From: Betaproteobacteria bacterium
GTDB lineage: Bacteria > Pseudomonadota > Gammaproteobacteria > Burkholderiales > Burkholderiaceae_C
NCBI GenBank assembly: GCA_016704535.1
Contig: JADIZZ010000020.1
Location: 99,702-163,701 of the forward strand
Direction of reading: 5' to 3'
Length of the DNA: 64,000 nucleotides
Below are positions 1 through 10,777 of the stretch, in pieces. A program made the translations under genes and the position numbers. Each line of letters opens with the position of its first letter. The stretch's first letter is position 1. The notes below the pieces were generated by a model that was given only the letters and a program-made list of their open reading frames with translations, did not search any database and had not been told where the DNA came from.

Positions 1-120
1 CTGGGCGATCTCGCGGTGGGTCTCGTCCATGAGGTCCGGTGCCGGCAGGGGCGGCACGGCGGGATGTCTGGGGCGGGCAGGGCGGCGTGCAGTGGTGGCG
101 GGCATGGTGGCTTCGTTCAT
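1..120 (-). CDS. Hemerythrin-like protein, N-terminal part (runs off the left edge)
   Basis: The minus strand reads 40 codons from an ATG at 118-120 to the window edge without a stop. The first 25 or so residues are Pro/Ala/Arg-rich, followed by LMDETHREIAQ, which resembles the first helix of bacterial hemerythrin domains (D/E-T-H-R/x-E, where the His is an iron ligand). Hemerythrins bind O2 or act as di-iron sensors and stores in the cytoplasm. The gene is divergent from the protoporphyrinogen oxidase gene, and an Fnr-type palindrome lies between them at 164-177. The rest of the protein is outside the window, so the remaining iron ligands cannot be checked. Confidence 0.55.
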   Translation of the reverse strand, partial: MNEATMPATTARRPARPRHPAVPPLPAPDLMDETHREIAQ

Positions 121-163
121 CGGGGTCTGGGGCCATTGTTCGGCGCGTACTGCAGCCGCGCCC

Positions 164-177
164 TTGTTCAAGATCAA
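164..177. promoter_or_regulatory. Candidate Fnr/Anr-type binding site
   Basis: TTGTTCAAGATCAA matches the Fnr consensus TTGAT-N4-ATCAA at nine of ten defined positions. It sits 44 bases upstream of the hemerythrin start (minus strand) and 150 bases upstream of the protoporphyrinogen oxidase start (plus strand), so the distance favours regulation of the hemerythrin gene. The window also encodes an Fnr with all four cluster cysteines. Binding is inferred from sequence only. Confidence 0.45.
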
Positions 178-327
178 GCGCGCGCAAAAACATGGCGTCG
201 CTTGATGCCGGTCATCGGACGCGCCCATGCCGACTTCTGCACATCGCCGCGAGATGACAGACTCCGCACCGTTCGCTGCCGCGCGCCGCTTCCGGCCAGG
301 GCAGCTTGGTGCTTGTGGAGCAGTGCG

Positions 328-1734
328 ATGCTGGAAGTTGCAGCGGATGGTCGTGTCGTGGACGTCGTCGTCGTGGGGGCCGGCATCTCGGGCCTGGTGA
401 CGGCACACCGGTTGAAGTGCGCGGGCTGGCAGGTGCAGGTGCTGGATGCCAATGCCCAGCCCGGCGGCGTGATCGGCAGCATCGCGCACCAGGGCTGCCT
501 GTATGAGCGCGGCCCCAACAGCGCGCTGGACACCACGCCCCTGATCGGCGAACTGGTGGACGCGCTGGGGTTGCGCGCACAGTGGCGGCAGGCGTCGGAC
601 AGCTCGAACAAGCGCTATGTGCTGCGCGGGGGCGTGCTCATGGCGCTGCCCACTTCGCCCGGCGCGTTCTTCTCGACGCCGCTGTTCTCGACTTCGGCCA
701 AGCTGGCGCTGCTGCGCGAGCCTTTCGTGCCGCGTTGCCCGGCGGGCGCGGAGGAGTCGATTGCCGCCTTCGTGCGTCGGCGCCTGGGCAGCGAATTCCT
801 CGACTACGCCATAGACCCCTTCGTCGCGGGCATCTACGCCGGCGACCCCGAGCAGATCTCGGTGCCCGCGGCCTTCCCGAAGCTGCACGCGCTGGAGCAG
901 CGCTGGGGCAGCCTGATCAAGGGCCAGATCCTCGGCGCACGCGAGCGGCGCAAGCTGAAGGAAGAGGCCAAGAACACGGCCAAGAGCTTCTCCTTCGCCG
1001 GCGGCATGCAGGTGCTGACCGATGCACTGGCCGCGGCCGTCGGCCCGGTGGCGCTGGGCACTCGCGTGACCCGGCTGGAGCGCGACGCGCAGGGCGTCTT
1101 CACGCTGCACGCGGAGACCGCCGGCCAGCCGACCCGCTGGCGCGCCCGCGCCGTGGTGCTGGCCACGCCCACCGACACCGCGGCGAATCTGCTGCGGGAG
1201 CACGTCGGCGACGCTGCAGACGCGCTCGACGCCATCGCCTACGCCCCGGTGGCCACGGTGGCCACGGCCTACCCGCGGGCCGGCATCGCGCATGCGCTGG
1301 ACGGCTTCGGCTGCCTGGTGCCGCGGTGCGAAGGGCGCAAGGTGCTGGGTATCCTGTTTTCCAGCAGCATGTTCGAGGGCCGCGCCGGCCCCGGCACGGC
1401 CCTGCTGACCACCTTCGTCGGCGGCCTGCGCCAACCGCAGTTGCCCGGGCTGCCCGAAGACGAAATCGGGGCGCTGGTGCAGGCCGAACACCAGGCGCTG
1501 CTGGGCGCAAGCCAGGCGCCGATCTTCCAGCACGTGACCCGCTGGCCGCGTGCGATACCGCAGTACACGTTGGGCCACCTGGGCCGAGTGGCGCGTGCCG
1601 AGGCGGCAGGTCAGGTCTTGCCTGGCCTGTTCTTCTGCGCCAACTGGAAGGGCGGCGTTTCGGTGGGCGACTGCATCAAGAACGGCCACCTGGGCGCCGA
1701 TGCGGTAACGGCGCACCTGCGCACGCGCGGCTGA
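328..1734 (+). CDS. hemG: Oxygen-dependent protoporphyrinogen oxidase
   Basis: 468 residues, the usual length for FAD-dependent protoporphyrinogen oxidases (the HemY/PPOX type, not the flavodoxin-type HemG of E. coli). The enzyme oxidises protoporphyrinogen IX to protoporphyrin IX, the penultimate step of heme synthesis. The N-terminus has the FAD-binding dinucleotide motif GAGISG at residues 17-22, followed by the typical E/D at the end of beta 2 and PGG; the C-terminus (GLFFCANWKGGVSVGDCIKNG) is the conserved FAD-contacting end. The frame is open for 312 bases upstream, but the ATG at 328 places the FAD motif where the family has it, so I chose it. Next genes are on the opposite strand. It is divergent from the hemerythrin gene. 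Confidence 0.88.
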   Translation: MLEVAADGRVVDVVVVGAGISGLVTAHRLKCAGWQVQVLDANAQPGGVIGSIAHQGCLYERGPNSALDTTPLIGELVDALGLRAQWRQASDSSNKRYVLRGGVLMALPTSPGAFFSTPLFSTSAKLALLREPFVPRCPAGAEESIAAFVRRRLGSEFLDYAIDPFVAGIYAGDPEQISVPAAFPKLHALEQRWGSLIKGQILGARERRKLKEEAKNTAKSFSFAGGMQVLTDALAAAVGPVALGTRVTRLERDAQGVFTLHAETAGQPTRWRARAVVLATPTDTAANLLREHVGDAADALDAIAYAPVATVATAYPRAGIAHALDGFGCLVPRCEGRKVLGILFSSSMFEGRAGPGTALLTTFVGGLRQPQLPGLPEDEIGALVQAEHQALLGASQAPIFQHVTRWPRAIPQYTLGHLGRVARAEAAGQVLPGLFFCANWKGGVSVGDCIKNGHLGADAVTAHLRTRG

Positions 1735-1752
1735 ACGCGCGTTGGCGCGACC

Positions 1753-2205
1753 CTAGGCGGACGGCTCGGCCGGCGGCATCGTCGTCGCAGGGCCGGCAGC
1801 GTTCACGCCGCGCGGCTTGGGCGGCGCCGGGCGCTTGCCGTCGATGACGTGAGCGATGGCCAGGATGGGGTGGCGCAGCAGCATGCGCGGGCCGGCATAG
1901 CGCATCACCACGCGGGTCTCTTCACGCTGCTGCGGGCCGTAGCAGTGGATCTGGCAGTTCACGCAGGTCGGCTTCTCGGGGCCGAAGGGGCAGGCCGCGA
2001 GGCGCTTGCGCGAGTAGGCCAGCAGGTCGGCACATTCGGGGCACAGGCCTTCGGCGTCGGCGGCGGCACCGCGGTGATGGTCGGTGCAGTACAGGCGCAG
2101 CATGGCCTCCATCGTGGCCTGTTCGCGTTTCAGGCGGGGTGTCTGCAGCCGGGCCGCACGCTTGGCGGCGCCGGCGCTCAGGGGTGGCGAGGATTCGTGG
2201 TCCAT
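1753..2205 (-). CDS. ygbA: YgbA-like protein (nitrous oxide-stimulated promoter family)
   Basis: About 150 residues. The core LYCTDHH...LCPECADLLAYSRKRLAACPFGPEKPTCVNCQIHCY carries a Cys/His array typical of the YgbA_NO family, probably binding metal, followed by the conserved RMLLRHP segment. In E. coli ygbA is part of the NsrR nitric-oxide regulon; its molecular role is not established. The frame continues upstream to 2250, but the ATG at 2205 leaves a 71-base gap to the divergent gene at 2277 and begins just before the conserved region. The C-terminal 25 residues are a Pro/Ala tail. Confidence is high for the family and low for the exact start. Confidence 0.75.
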   Translation of the reverse strand: MDHESSPPLSAGAAKRAARLQTPRLKREQATMEAMLRLYCTDHHRGAAADAEGLCPECADLLAYSRKRLAACPFGPEKPTCVNCQIHCYGPQQREETRVVMRYAGPRMLLRHPILAIAHVIDGKRPAPPKPRGVNAAGPATTMPPAEPSA

Positions 2206-2276
2206 CGCGCGATTGTTCTGGCCGGCGGCAGCGAGCGGCCTGCGTTGCATCAACGGGGCGCCGGCGAGGCTCGCCT

Positions 2277-2645
2277 ATGCTGCGCGGCACGATGACCAGC
2301 CCTTCGCACCGCGCCTGGCTGCTGATTGCGCCCCTGCTGGCGCTGCTGCTGCTGGCTGCCCACTTCTACCGCGCTGCCGAGTGGGCGTGGGTGCTGGCCA
2401 CGCTGGCCCTGCTGCCGCTGCTGGCGCTGCGCCGCGCCTGGGTGCCGCGGGTGCTGCAGCTGGCGCTGCTGGCCGGTGCCGTCGAATGGACGTGGACGGC
2501 GGCGCTGCTGGCGCAACAACGGCTGGCGCTGGGGCAGCCCTGGCTGCGCATGGCCCTCATCCTGGGCGCGGTGGCGCTGCTGACGCTGGCGGCGGCCCTG
2601 GTCTTCCGCAGCGCGGGGCTGAAGGCGCGTTACACCGTGACTTGA
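2277..2645 (+). CDS. Small hydrophobic membrane protein, unknown function
   Basis: 122 residues, almost entirely hydrophobic, with four predicted membrane helices (a Leu/Ala-rich helix after the N-terminus, then three more separated by short Arg/Gln loops). I do not recognise a family with a known function. The ATG at 2277 and another at 2292 are both possible. The gene is divergent from the YgbA-like gene and convergent with the DUF454 gene, with only one base between stop codons, so it is probably transcribed alone. Codon use matches the neighbouring genes. Confidence 0.6.
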   Translation: MLRGTMTSPSHRAWLLIAPLLALLLLAAHFYRAAEWAWVLATLALLPLLALRRAWVPRVLQLALLAGAVEWTWTAALLAQQRLALGQPWLRMALILGAVALLTLAAALVFRSAGLKARYTVT

Positions 2646-2646
2646 C

Positions 2647-3018
2647 TCAGGCCTCGGGGCGACGCCACAACCAGGCGGCCACCGTCGCCATCGTGACGAC
2701 GGCCAGCGCGAACGCCCAGCCCGGCACGCCGACGGCCCACATGATGGCGGCACTGGCGGCCATCATCACGCTGGACAGCCACTTGGCGCGCCGCGGCACG
2801 GCGCCGCGCTCGCGCCACTGGCGCACGGTGGCCCCATGGCGGGGGTGCTGCAGCAGCCAGACTTCCAGCGCGGGCCAGCCGCGGCTGGCGGCCCAGGCGG
2901 CCAACAACAGGAAGGGCACGGTCGGCAGGCCCGGCACCACCACGCCCACCGCCCCCAGCACCAGCGCCACCAGCGCGATCCCGCGCCAGAGCAGCAGCTT
3001 CAGCGCGCGCCTGAGCAT
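2647..3018 (-). CDS. DUF454 (YbaN-like) inner-membrane protein
   Basis: 123 residues. The N-terminal helix followed by GVVVPGLPTVPFLLLAAW, the Arg-x-Trp segment, and a second hydrophobic pair near the C-terminus are the hallmarks of the DUF454/YbaN family, small inner-membrane proteins of unknown function. The length is typical. The next gene on the same strand starts 30 bases after the periplasmic OB-fold gene's stop, so cotranscription with 3049-3789 is possible. Confidence 0.75.
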   Translation of the reverse strand: MLRRALKLLLWRGIALVALVLGAVGVVVPGLPTVPFLLLAAWAASRGWPALEVWLLQHPRHGATVRQWRERGAVPRRAKWLSSVMMAASAAIMWAVGVPGWAFALAVVTMATVAAWLWRRPEA

Positions 3019-3048
3019 GTCGGGCGTGTGGCGCCGTGGGAGGGTCGC

Positions 3049-3789
3049 TTACTTCTTGACGCTGGCGTCTTCCACGATCACGGCATAGGCATAACCCGGG
3101 CCCACCGTGACGTCGGTGCGCACGGTGCCGCGGGCGGTGACGATGTCGCCCACCGCGGCGCTGTCCTTGCTGGTGACGAGCAGGTCGTTGCTGCCATCCT
3201 GCGCCTTGCCCGATCCGTCCTGCAGGTGCAGCCAGTTCTTGCCCATGATGCCGTTGTTGACCTTCACGACACGGGCGCGGACCAGCACGGTCTTGTCCTT
3301 CAGCTTGCCCTTGCCCTGCACCACCTCGGCCACAGTGCGGGCATCGGCGCCGCTGGCCTTGGGCACCGGGGTCGTCGCGATGGCGGGCGCGGCGCCGCCG
3401 CCGGGTTGGTGCATGGCCCCGGGCATGCCGTTGGGCATGCCGCCCTGCATGGCGGGCGGAGGGCCACCGGCGGCCACTTTCGGGCCCGCGCCGGCGATCT
3501 GTCCGAAGTAGACGCGGTCGAAGCGGCGCTTGAGCGCCTTGCTCTCGAAGTTGTCCATGGGCGTCGCATTGGCGATGGTGACCTTGGCACCCTTGGCGAT
3601 GGTGGCGGTGGTGACAGCGACCCAGGCTTCGCCGCTGGAGGTCTTCAAGCGCATGTAGGTGTAGCTGTCGACGTTCAGTACCTCCAGCACTTCACCTTGC
3701 AGCGAATTGGCCAATTGGGCCGTGGCGGCCAGCGGCAGCGCCAGGGTGACGGCGAGGGCCAGGCCGGCAAGCCGGGGCAGGATGTTCAT
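3049..3789 (-). CDS. Periplasmic protein with two OB-fold-like segments
   Basis: 246 residues with a clear signal peptide (about residues 1-24, ending ATAQ). Residues 30-95 read as a beta-rich module with GEVLEVLNVDSYTYMRLKT and a conserved PMDNFESKALKRRFDRVYFG segment. After a Met/Gly/Pro-rich linker (about 110-145) a second module holds GKNWLHLQDGSG and VGDIVTARGTV, typical of bacterial OB-fold proteins described as periplasmic nucleic-acid-binding-like proteins. No enzymatic residues are visible. The neighbouring cytochrome c gene, 16 bases upstream on the same strand, suggests a role at the cell envelope. Function is unknown. Confidence 0.65.
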   Translation of the reverse strand: MNILPRLAGLALAVTLALPLAATAQLANSLQGEVLEVLNVDSYTYMRLKTSSGEAWVAVTTATIAKGAKVTIANATPMDNFESKALKRRFDRVYFGQIAGAGPKVAAGGPPPAMQGGMPNGMPGAMHQPGGGAAPAIATTPVPKASGADARTVAEVVQGKGKLKDKTVLVRARVVKVNNGIMGKNWLHLQDGSGKAQDGSNDLLVTSKDSAAVGDIVTARGTVRTDVTVGPGYAYAVIVEDASVKK

Positions 3790-3805
3790 GGGGCGGACTC
3801 CAGGT

Positions 3806-4149
3806 TCAGGGACGGGTGGACAGGTTGGCGGCGGCGATCGCCCGCGCCGGCGGTGGCAGGCGGTAGAAGAGCGCGTTCAAGTAGCGTGACACCTCGTCGA
3901 TGTCCTCGTCGCTCCAGGCCAGCTGGTCTGCCGCCTGCCAGCGCCGCACCTGGGCACGCAGGCTGGGCCAGTCGACCACCTGCTTCTTCTCGCGCCAGTG
4001 CACCTGGGTGGTGTGGCAGGCCAGGCAGTGCGTGTTGTAGAGCAGTTCACCCCGCGTCTGGGCCCAGGCGCCGCCGGGTGCGGCGGAGCACAGCAGGAGG
4101 ATGACGGCTGCGACTGCAGCGCGGACGGCGGACAGGGACAGAAGGACGG

Positions 4150-4153
<4 letters not shown>
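3806..4153 (-). CDS. Small exported cytochrome c
   Basis: 115 residues: a signal peptide of about 31 residues (cleavage near AWA-Q), then YNTHCLACHTTQVHW with one CxxCH heme site (CLACH). The rest is short and alpha-helical with two Trp-rich segments (VDWPSLRAQVRRWQ, LAWSDEDIDEVSRYLN), as in small monoheme cytochromes. The sixth ligand is not obvious. The start is a TTG that overlaps the stop of the D-lactate dehydrogenase gene by four bases (TTGA), so the two are translationally coupled. It could accept electrons from that dehydrogenase, but this is inference from position. Confidence 0.7.
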
Positions 4154-6987
<2,834 letters not shown>

Positions 6988-7127
6988 GGCGGGGTGGACT
7001 GCTTCGGGTGCGCGCTGGAGCGCTGAGTGCGAACGGTCGGGGGAGGGTAAGCGATGTCGGCTTTCGGCCCGGTGCTGACGTTGGTGGGTGTCTGCTCTCT
7101 GCGCTCGACGACTTGTGCCGGTCGCGT

Positions 7128-7346
7128 CAGGCGGTGCCCGGCGGCGTCGCCGACTGTGGCGGCCTTCGCTTCGCTCAGGCTGCCCTGCGCTGCTCGCCTT
7201 GAGGGCGTGCCGCATAACTCGCTGCGCTCACTTCGTTCGCTACGCTCAGACAGGATGCGGCAAGTCAGTTCACGAGCGCGCTGCGCGCCGCCCTCAAGAC
7301 TGCGCTGCTCGGCGCCACACACGGCGACGCCGCCGGGCACCGCCTG
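7128..7346. repeat. Inverted repeat A, 25-base perfect arms
   Basis: Arms at 7128-7152 and 7322-7346 are exact reverse complements of one another over 25 bases, 169 bases apart. The left arm of repeat B lies inside the spacer, so A and B interleave. A shorter complementary pair (7198-7207 with 7289-7298, ten bases) also lies inside. Confidence 0.85.
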
Positions 7347-7545
7347 CCGCTCAAGCCATCGAAGGAGGCGCTCGCCGAGTGCCCGCTTTGGTTCCTGCAA
7401 AGGGCTGTCCGGGCGGGGCGCGGCGTGCGTGTGAAGCGCTGAGGAGCGCAGGGTTCATGGCCCGCGCGCAGCGCGCTCCCTCGTGGACACTTCTGGCGCA
7501 TCCTGTCTGAGCGTAGCGAACGAAGTGAGCGAAGCGAGTTATGCG
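7211..7545. repeat. Inverted repeat B, 49-base arms with one mismatch
   Basis: Arms at 7211-7259 and 7497-7545 match as reverse complements at 48 of 49 positions. Each arm is built from short motifs of the type CTTCGTTCGCTACGCTCAG that themselves tend to fold. Weaker similarity extends outward for another 30 bases or so (7178-7210 against 7546-7578), so the original unit was longer, about 80 bases, and has diverged. Probably two inverted copies of an interspersed element. Confidence 0.85.
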
Positions 7546-7637
7546 CCGCGGCCATGGACCCGAGCACCGCAGGGCAGTCGGCGCGCAGCGCCGACCGCTT
7601 CAGTCGCACGCCGCGCCCCGCCCGGACAGCCCTTTGC
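7397..7637. repeat. Inverted repeat C, 33-base perfect arms
   Basis: Arms at 7397-7429 and 7605-7637 are exact reverse complements over 33 bases with a 175-base spacer. The right arm of repeat B lies inside the spacer. With A and B the order of arms is A, B, A', C, B', C'. Confidence 0.85.
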
Positions 7638-7744
7638 CGCCACCACACGCAACGCGCGAAAACGGACGCTGAACGTCGGCAAAGGGCCGCAAGTAGCCGC
7701 TGGTTTCACTAAAGCCCCACTCCCGCTCAACGGGCCGCCGGTGC

Positions 7745-8386
7745 TCAGCTGGCCACGAGCAGGATGTGCAGGCGGCGCGGCCCGTGGGCGCCGAGCTGGA
7801 TGGTCTGCTCGATGTCGGCCGTGCGCGAGGGGCCCGAGATCACGTTCACCGTGCGCGGGATGGGATGGCCGGCGGCGCGCCACTTCGCCCAGAGGTCCTC
7901 GAAGTGCGCCACGACCTGGGCGGTGTGCACGACGACGATGTGGTTGTCGGGCACGAAGTTCAGCGTGCTGGGTGTTTCGGCACCCGAGAGCGTGACGATG
8001 CCGCCCGACTCGGCCACCGCCGCGAAGCAGGGCGTGACGCTGCTGAGATCAGCGCGTACCGCGGCGCCGTATTGCACCTGCAGGCCTTCCGGCCAGGCCA
8101 ACGTCCGCAGAGCACCCGAGGCGCGTAACTGCGGCGGCACGGGGATGGCCGCGAGGTAACGCGCCACGGCAGTGCCCACGTCGTCGATCGAGGCCAGGCG
8201 CTCGACCGTCGCGGCCTTCTCGACCATCTTGGCGACGAAACGTTCGACCACGTCGCCTGCAAAGGCCGGTATCGGTCCCGGGCCGGACAGCGGCGTGATG
8301 GGCGCCGCCGCCGGACCGCTGCGGCCCAGCGACTGGCGGATCTGCGCCAGCACGCGTTCGCGGCCGACCATGTTGCCATTGCTCAT
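7745..8386 (-). CDS. lutC: L-lactate utilisation protein LutC
   Basis: 213 residues, the usual LutC/YkgG length. The family core is visible: AAVAESGGIVTLSG, ETPSTLNFVPDNHIVVV and the C-terminal NVISGPSRTADIEQTIQLGAHGPRRLHILLV, in which SGPSRTADIE and GxHGP are conserved in LUD-domain proteins. With LutA and LutB it forms the cytoplasmic Fe-S complex that oxidises L-lactate to pyruvate. The ATG at 8386 overlaps the lutB stop by four bases (ATGA), which decides the start. The frame upstream of it is the lutB coding shadow. Third gene of the lutABC operon. Confidence 0.9.
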   Translation of the reverse strand: MSNGNMVGRERVLAQIRQSLGRSGPAAAPITPLSGPGPIPAFAGDVVERFVAKMVEKAATVERLASIDDVGTAVARYLAAIPVPPQLRASGALRTLAWPEGLQVQYGAAVRADLSSVTPCFAAVAESGGIVTLSGAETPSTLNFVPDNHIVVVHTAQVVAHFEDLWAKWRAAGHPIPRTVNVISGPSRTADIEQTIQLGAHGPRRLHILLVAS

Positions 8387-9807
8387 GAGCGGACCCCCTT
8401 GCGCTGTTTCCAGGCCTGCTGGAAAGTCTGGCCCTGCGGCGCGGGCAGGTCGCGGGTGTGGGTCCAGCCGGCAGCCAGCGGCAGCCAACTCAGCGCGCCG
8501 CGACGCCGCCCCAGGCGGTGCATCAGCGGAATGCCGATGCCCATCAACGCGTGGTAGAGCGGCGCGCGCTTGGCCACCCAGGCCCAAGACTGCAGAGCCA
8601 GCTTCACCGGCCAGTGCGTCAGCCCGCCTTCGAACTGCTGGCGGCGGATCTCGCGCAGAAGTCCCGGCAGCGGGATCTTCACCGGGCACACCGTCTGGCA
8701 GCGGCCGTTCAGCGTGCATGCATTCGGCAGGTCGTAGGCCTTCTCGATGCCGTTGATCAGCGGCGTCAGTACCGAGCCCATCGGCCCTGGGTAGACCCAC
8801 CCGTAGGCGTGCCCGCCCACCGCGGTGTAGACCGGGCAGTGGTTCAGGCAGGCGCCGCAGCGTATGCAGCGCAGCATCTCGCGGAAAGGCCCGCCCAGCA
8901 TCTTCGAGCGTCCGTTGTCCACCAGCACCACGTGGTATTCCTGCGGGCCGTCGTGGTCACCCTCGCGACGCGGGCCGGTGCTGACGGTGGTGTAGGTCTC
9001 GGTCTCCTGGCCCGTAGCGCTGCGCGCCAGCAGGCGCAGGAAGGTGGAGGCGTCGTCGAGCGTGGGCACCACACGCTCGATGCCGCTGGTGACGATGTGC
9101 ACCCGGGCCAGCGTCTGCGTGAGGTCGCCGTTGCCTTCGTTCGTCACGATGATGCTGCTGCCCGTTTCGGCCACCAGGAAGTTGCCGCCGGTGATGCCGA
9201 CATCGGCCTCGAAGTAGTGGCGGCGCAGCACCTGGCGCGCCTCGTTGACCATCTCGCTCACCTCGGTGAGGTGCTTGGTGTATCCCAATGGGCGGTGCGC
9301 CGTGTCGAAGAGGTCGGCCACCTGGGCGCGCGTCTTGTGCACGGCCGGCACGATGATGTGGCTGGGTGGCTCGTGGGCGAGCTGGATGATGTATTCGCCG
9401 AGGTCGGTCTCGACCACCTTGTGGCCTGCGGCCTCGAGCGCGTCGTTGAGGCCGATCTCCTCGCTGACCATCGACTTGCCCTTGGTGACGGTCTTGGCGC
9501 CCACGCGCTTGCAGATGCCCAGGATGATCTCGCGCGCCTCTTCGGCCGTGGACGCCCAGTGCACGTGACCGCCGCGGCGCGTCACCTCGGCCTCGTAGCG
9601 TTCGAGGTAGCCGTCCAGGTTCGCCAGCACGTGTTCCTTGACCTCGCGCGCCCGTTCGCGCAGGGCCTCGTACTCGGGCAGCGCCGCCACTTGCGCCGCG
9701 CGTTTGGCGACGAAGCCGCCGCTGGCGTGGTTCAGTGCCGCCTGCAGGCGCTTGTCGTGCAGCGCGACGTTGACGCGCTGCGGGAAGGTGTTGGTGGGTG
9801 CGTGCAT
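8383..9807 (-). CDS. lutB: L-lactate utilisation iron-sulfur protein LutB
   Basis: 474 residues. The N-terminal LUD domain includes GSSIIVTNEGNGDL and the C-terminal half has two 4Fe-4S sets, CIRCGACLNHCPVY near residue 316 and CTLNGRCQTVCPVKIP near 365, as in LutB/LldF/YkgF. It is the largest subunit of the LutABC L-lactate oxidation complex. The ATG shares one base with the lutA stop (TGATG), so the two are coupled. The short C-terminal extension after the second cluster (about 70 residues ending KQRKGVRS) is normal for the family. Confidence 0.92.
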   Translation of the reverse strand: MHAPTNTFPQRVNVALHDKRLQAALNHASGGFVAKRAAQVAALPEYEALRERAREVKEHVLANLDGYLERYEAEVTRRGGHVHWASTAEEAREIILGICKRVGAKTVTKGKSMVSEEIGLNDALEAAGHKVVETDLGEYIIQLAHEPPSHIIVPAVHKTRAQVADLFDTAHRPLGYTKHLTEVSEMVNEARQVLRRHYFEADVGITGGNFLVAETGSSIIVTNEGNGDLTQTLARVHIVTSGIERVVPTLDDASTFLRLLARSATGQETETYTTVSTGPRREGDHDGPQEYHVVLVDNGRSKMLGGPFREMLRCIRCGACLNHCPVYTAVGGHAYGWVYPGPMGSVLTPLINGIEKAYDLPNACTLNGRCQTVCPVKIPLPGLLREIRRQQFEGGLTHWPVKLALQSWAWVAKRAPLYHALMGIGIPLMHRLGRRRGALSWLPLAAGWTHTRDLPAPQGQTFQQAWKQRKGVRS

Positions 9808-10592
9808 CAGCGAGCCCCGCGTTCGCCTTGGGCTTCACCGATGGCCGGCTGCGAGCCCATGCCGGCCAGCACCTCGGCCGTGTGCAGCACACGCACCGGA
9901 ATGCCCTGTCGCTTCATGCGCCCCGCGATGTTCAGCAGGCAGCCCAGGTCGCCTCCCAGCAGCGTGGTGGCGCCGCTGGCCTGCACGTGGGCGATCTTGT
10001 CGTCGACCATCTTGGTCGAGATCTCGGGATACTTGACGCAGAAGGTGCCGCCAAAGCCGCAGCACTCCTCGGTGCCTTCCATTTCGACCAGCTTCAGCCC
10101 CTGCACACCGGCCAGCAACTGGCGCGGCTGGCGCTTGATGCCCAGCTCGCGCAGACCTGCACAACTGTCGTGGTAGGTCACGGTGCCGTCGTAGCGCGCG
10201 GCCACGGCCGGCACTTTCAACACATCGACCAGGAAGCTCATCAGCTCATGGCTGCGGCGCGACAGGTCTTCGGCGCGTGTGCGCCAGGCGGCGTCTTCCG
10301 TCGTGGTGCCTGAGAACAGCGCTGGGTAGTCGTGCCGCAGCGTGCCCATGCACGAACCGGAAGGCCCGACCACGGCATCAAAACCCTCGAAGGCCGCGAT
10401 GACCTTCATCGCGATCTGCCGGGCGTCGACGCTGTCGCCGCTGTTCAGCGCGGGCTGGCCGCAGCAGGTTTGCGCAGCCGGCACCTCCACTGCGCAGCCC
10501 GCGTCCTCCAGCAACTTCACGGCGGCGAAGGCCACGCTAGGGCGCATGAGGTCGGCCAGACAGGTGACGAACAGTCCTACGCGCATGGCCAA
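9807..10592 (-). CDS. lutA: L-lactate utilisation protein LutA
   Basis: 261 residues with two CCG (heterodisulfide-reductase-like) motifs: QTCCGQPALNSG near residue 43 and EECCGFGGTFCVKYPEIS near 175, plus SGSCMG and YHDSCAGLRELG, matching LutA/LldE/YkgE. It is the first gene of lutABC, and its start is 185 bases from the divergent fnr start. A strong Fnr-type palindrome at 10653-10666 lies 60 bases upstream, so oxygen-dependent control is likely. The second codon pair (MAMR) allows a start three bases... six bases downstream at 10586, but this makes no difference to the product. Confidence 0.9.
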   Translation of the reverse strand: MAMRVGLFVTCLADLMRPSVAFAAVKLLEDAGCAVEVPAAQTCCGQPALNSGDSVDARQIAMKVIAAFEGFDAVVGPSGSCMGTLRHDYPALFSGTTTEDAAWRTRAEDLSRRSHELMSFLVDVLKVPAVAARYDGTVTYHDSCAGLRELGIKRQPRQLLAGVQGLKLVEMEGTEECCGFGGTFCVKYPEISTKMVDDKIAHVQASGATTLLGGDLGCLLNIAGRMKRQGIPVRVLHTAEVLAGMGSQPAIGEAQGERGAR

Positions 10593-10652
10593 GCGAATCT
10601 CCCGGGCAGGTGGCGGCAGGTTGCGACTCTATCGGCGCATCGTCGACTCGGG

Positions 10653-10666
10653 TTGATGCAGATCAC
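10653..10666. promoter_or_regulatory. Candidate Fnr binding site between lutA and fnr
   Basis: TTGATGCAGATCAC fits TTGAT-N4-ATCAA at nine of ten positions. The centre is about 67 bases from the lutA start and about 118 bases from the fnr start. It may control lutABC, mediate fnr autoregulation, or both. Binding is inferred from sequence. Confidence 0.6.
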
Positions 10667-10777
10667 TTCCCAGGGCAGCGCTGCGCCGTGCCGGTGCACC
10701 GGTTCTTCGCCGATGCCTTGAGTTAGGGCAAAGCCAGGGTTTTCCATAGTCCTAGCATTCCCACCAGGGTGAGACGC

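Larger units (their letters stand above)
6988..7744. other. Intergenic region holding a repeat island, no gene seen
   Basis: 757 bases between the dld start and the lutC stop contain no convincing coding sequence. Open frames here are Arg/Ser/Leu-rich shadows of the repeats on both strands. The region holds three interleaved inverted repeats (listed separately), and the promoter of dld must lie in it or upstream of lutA. Confidence 0.6.

Noticed and set aside
582..1847. A 421-codon plus-strand frame overlapping hemG
   Set aside because: Arg/Ala-rich translation in another phase of a gene with clear FAD motifs.
6988..7215. An N-terminal extension of the D-lactate dehydrogenase by 76 residues
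   Set aside because: The extension is Arg/Ser/His-rich repeat-derived sequence with no family counterpart. The ATG at 6987 fits homologues.
7128..7637. CRISPR array in the repeat-rich dld-lutC gap
   Set aside because: Repeats are inverted and only paired, not direct repeats with regular spacers. No cas genes are present.
8458..10176. A 572-codon plus-strand frame opposite lutB and lutA
   Set aside because: Shadow of the lut genes; no motifs, and the minus strand holds the overlapping operon.
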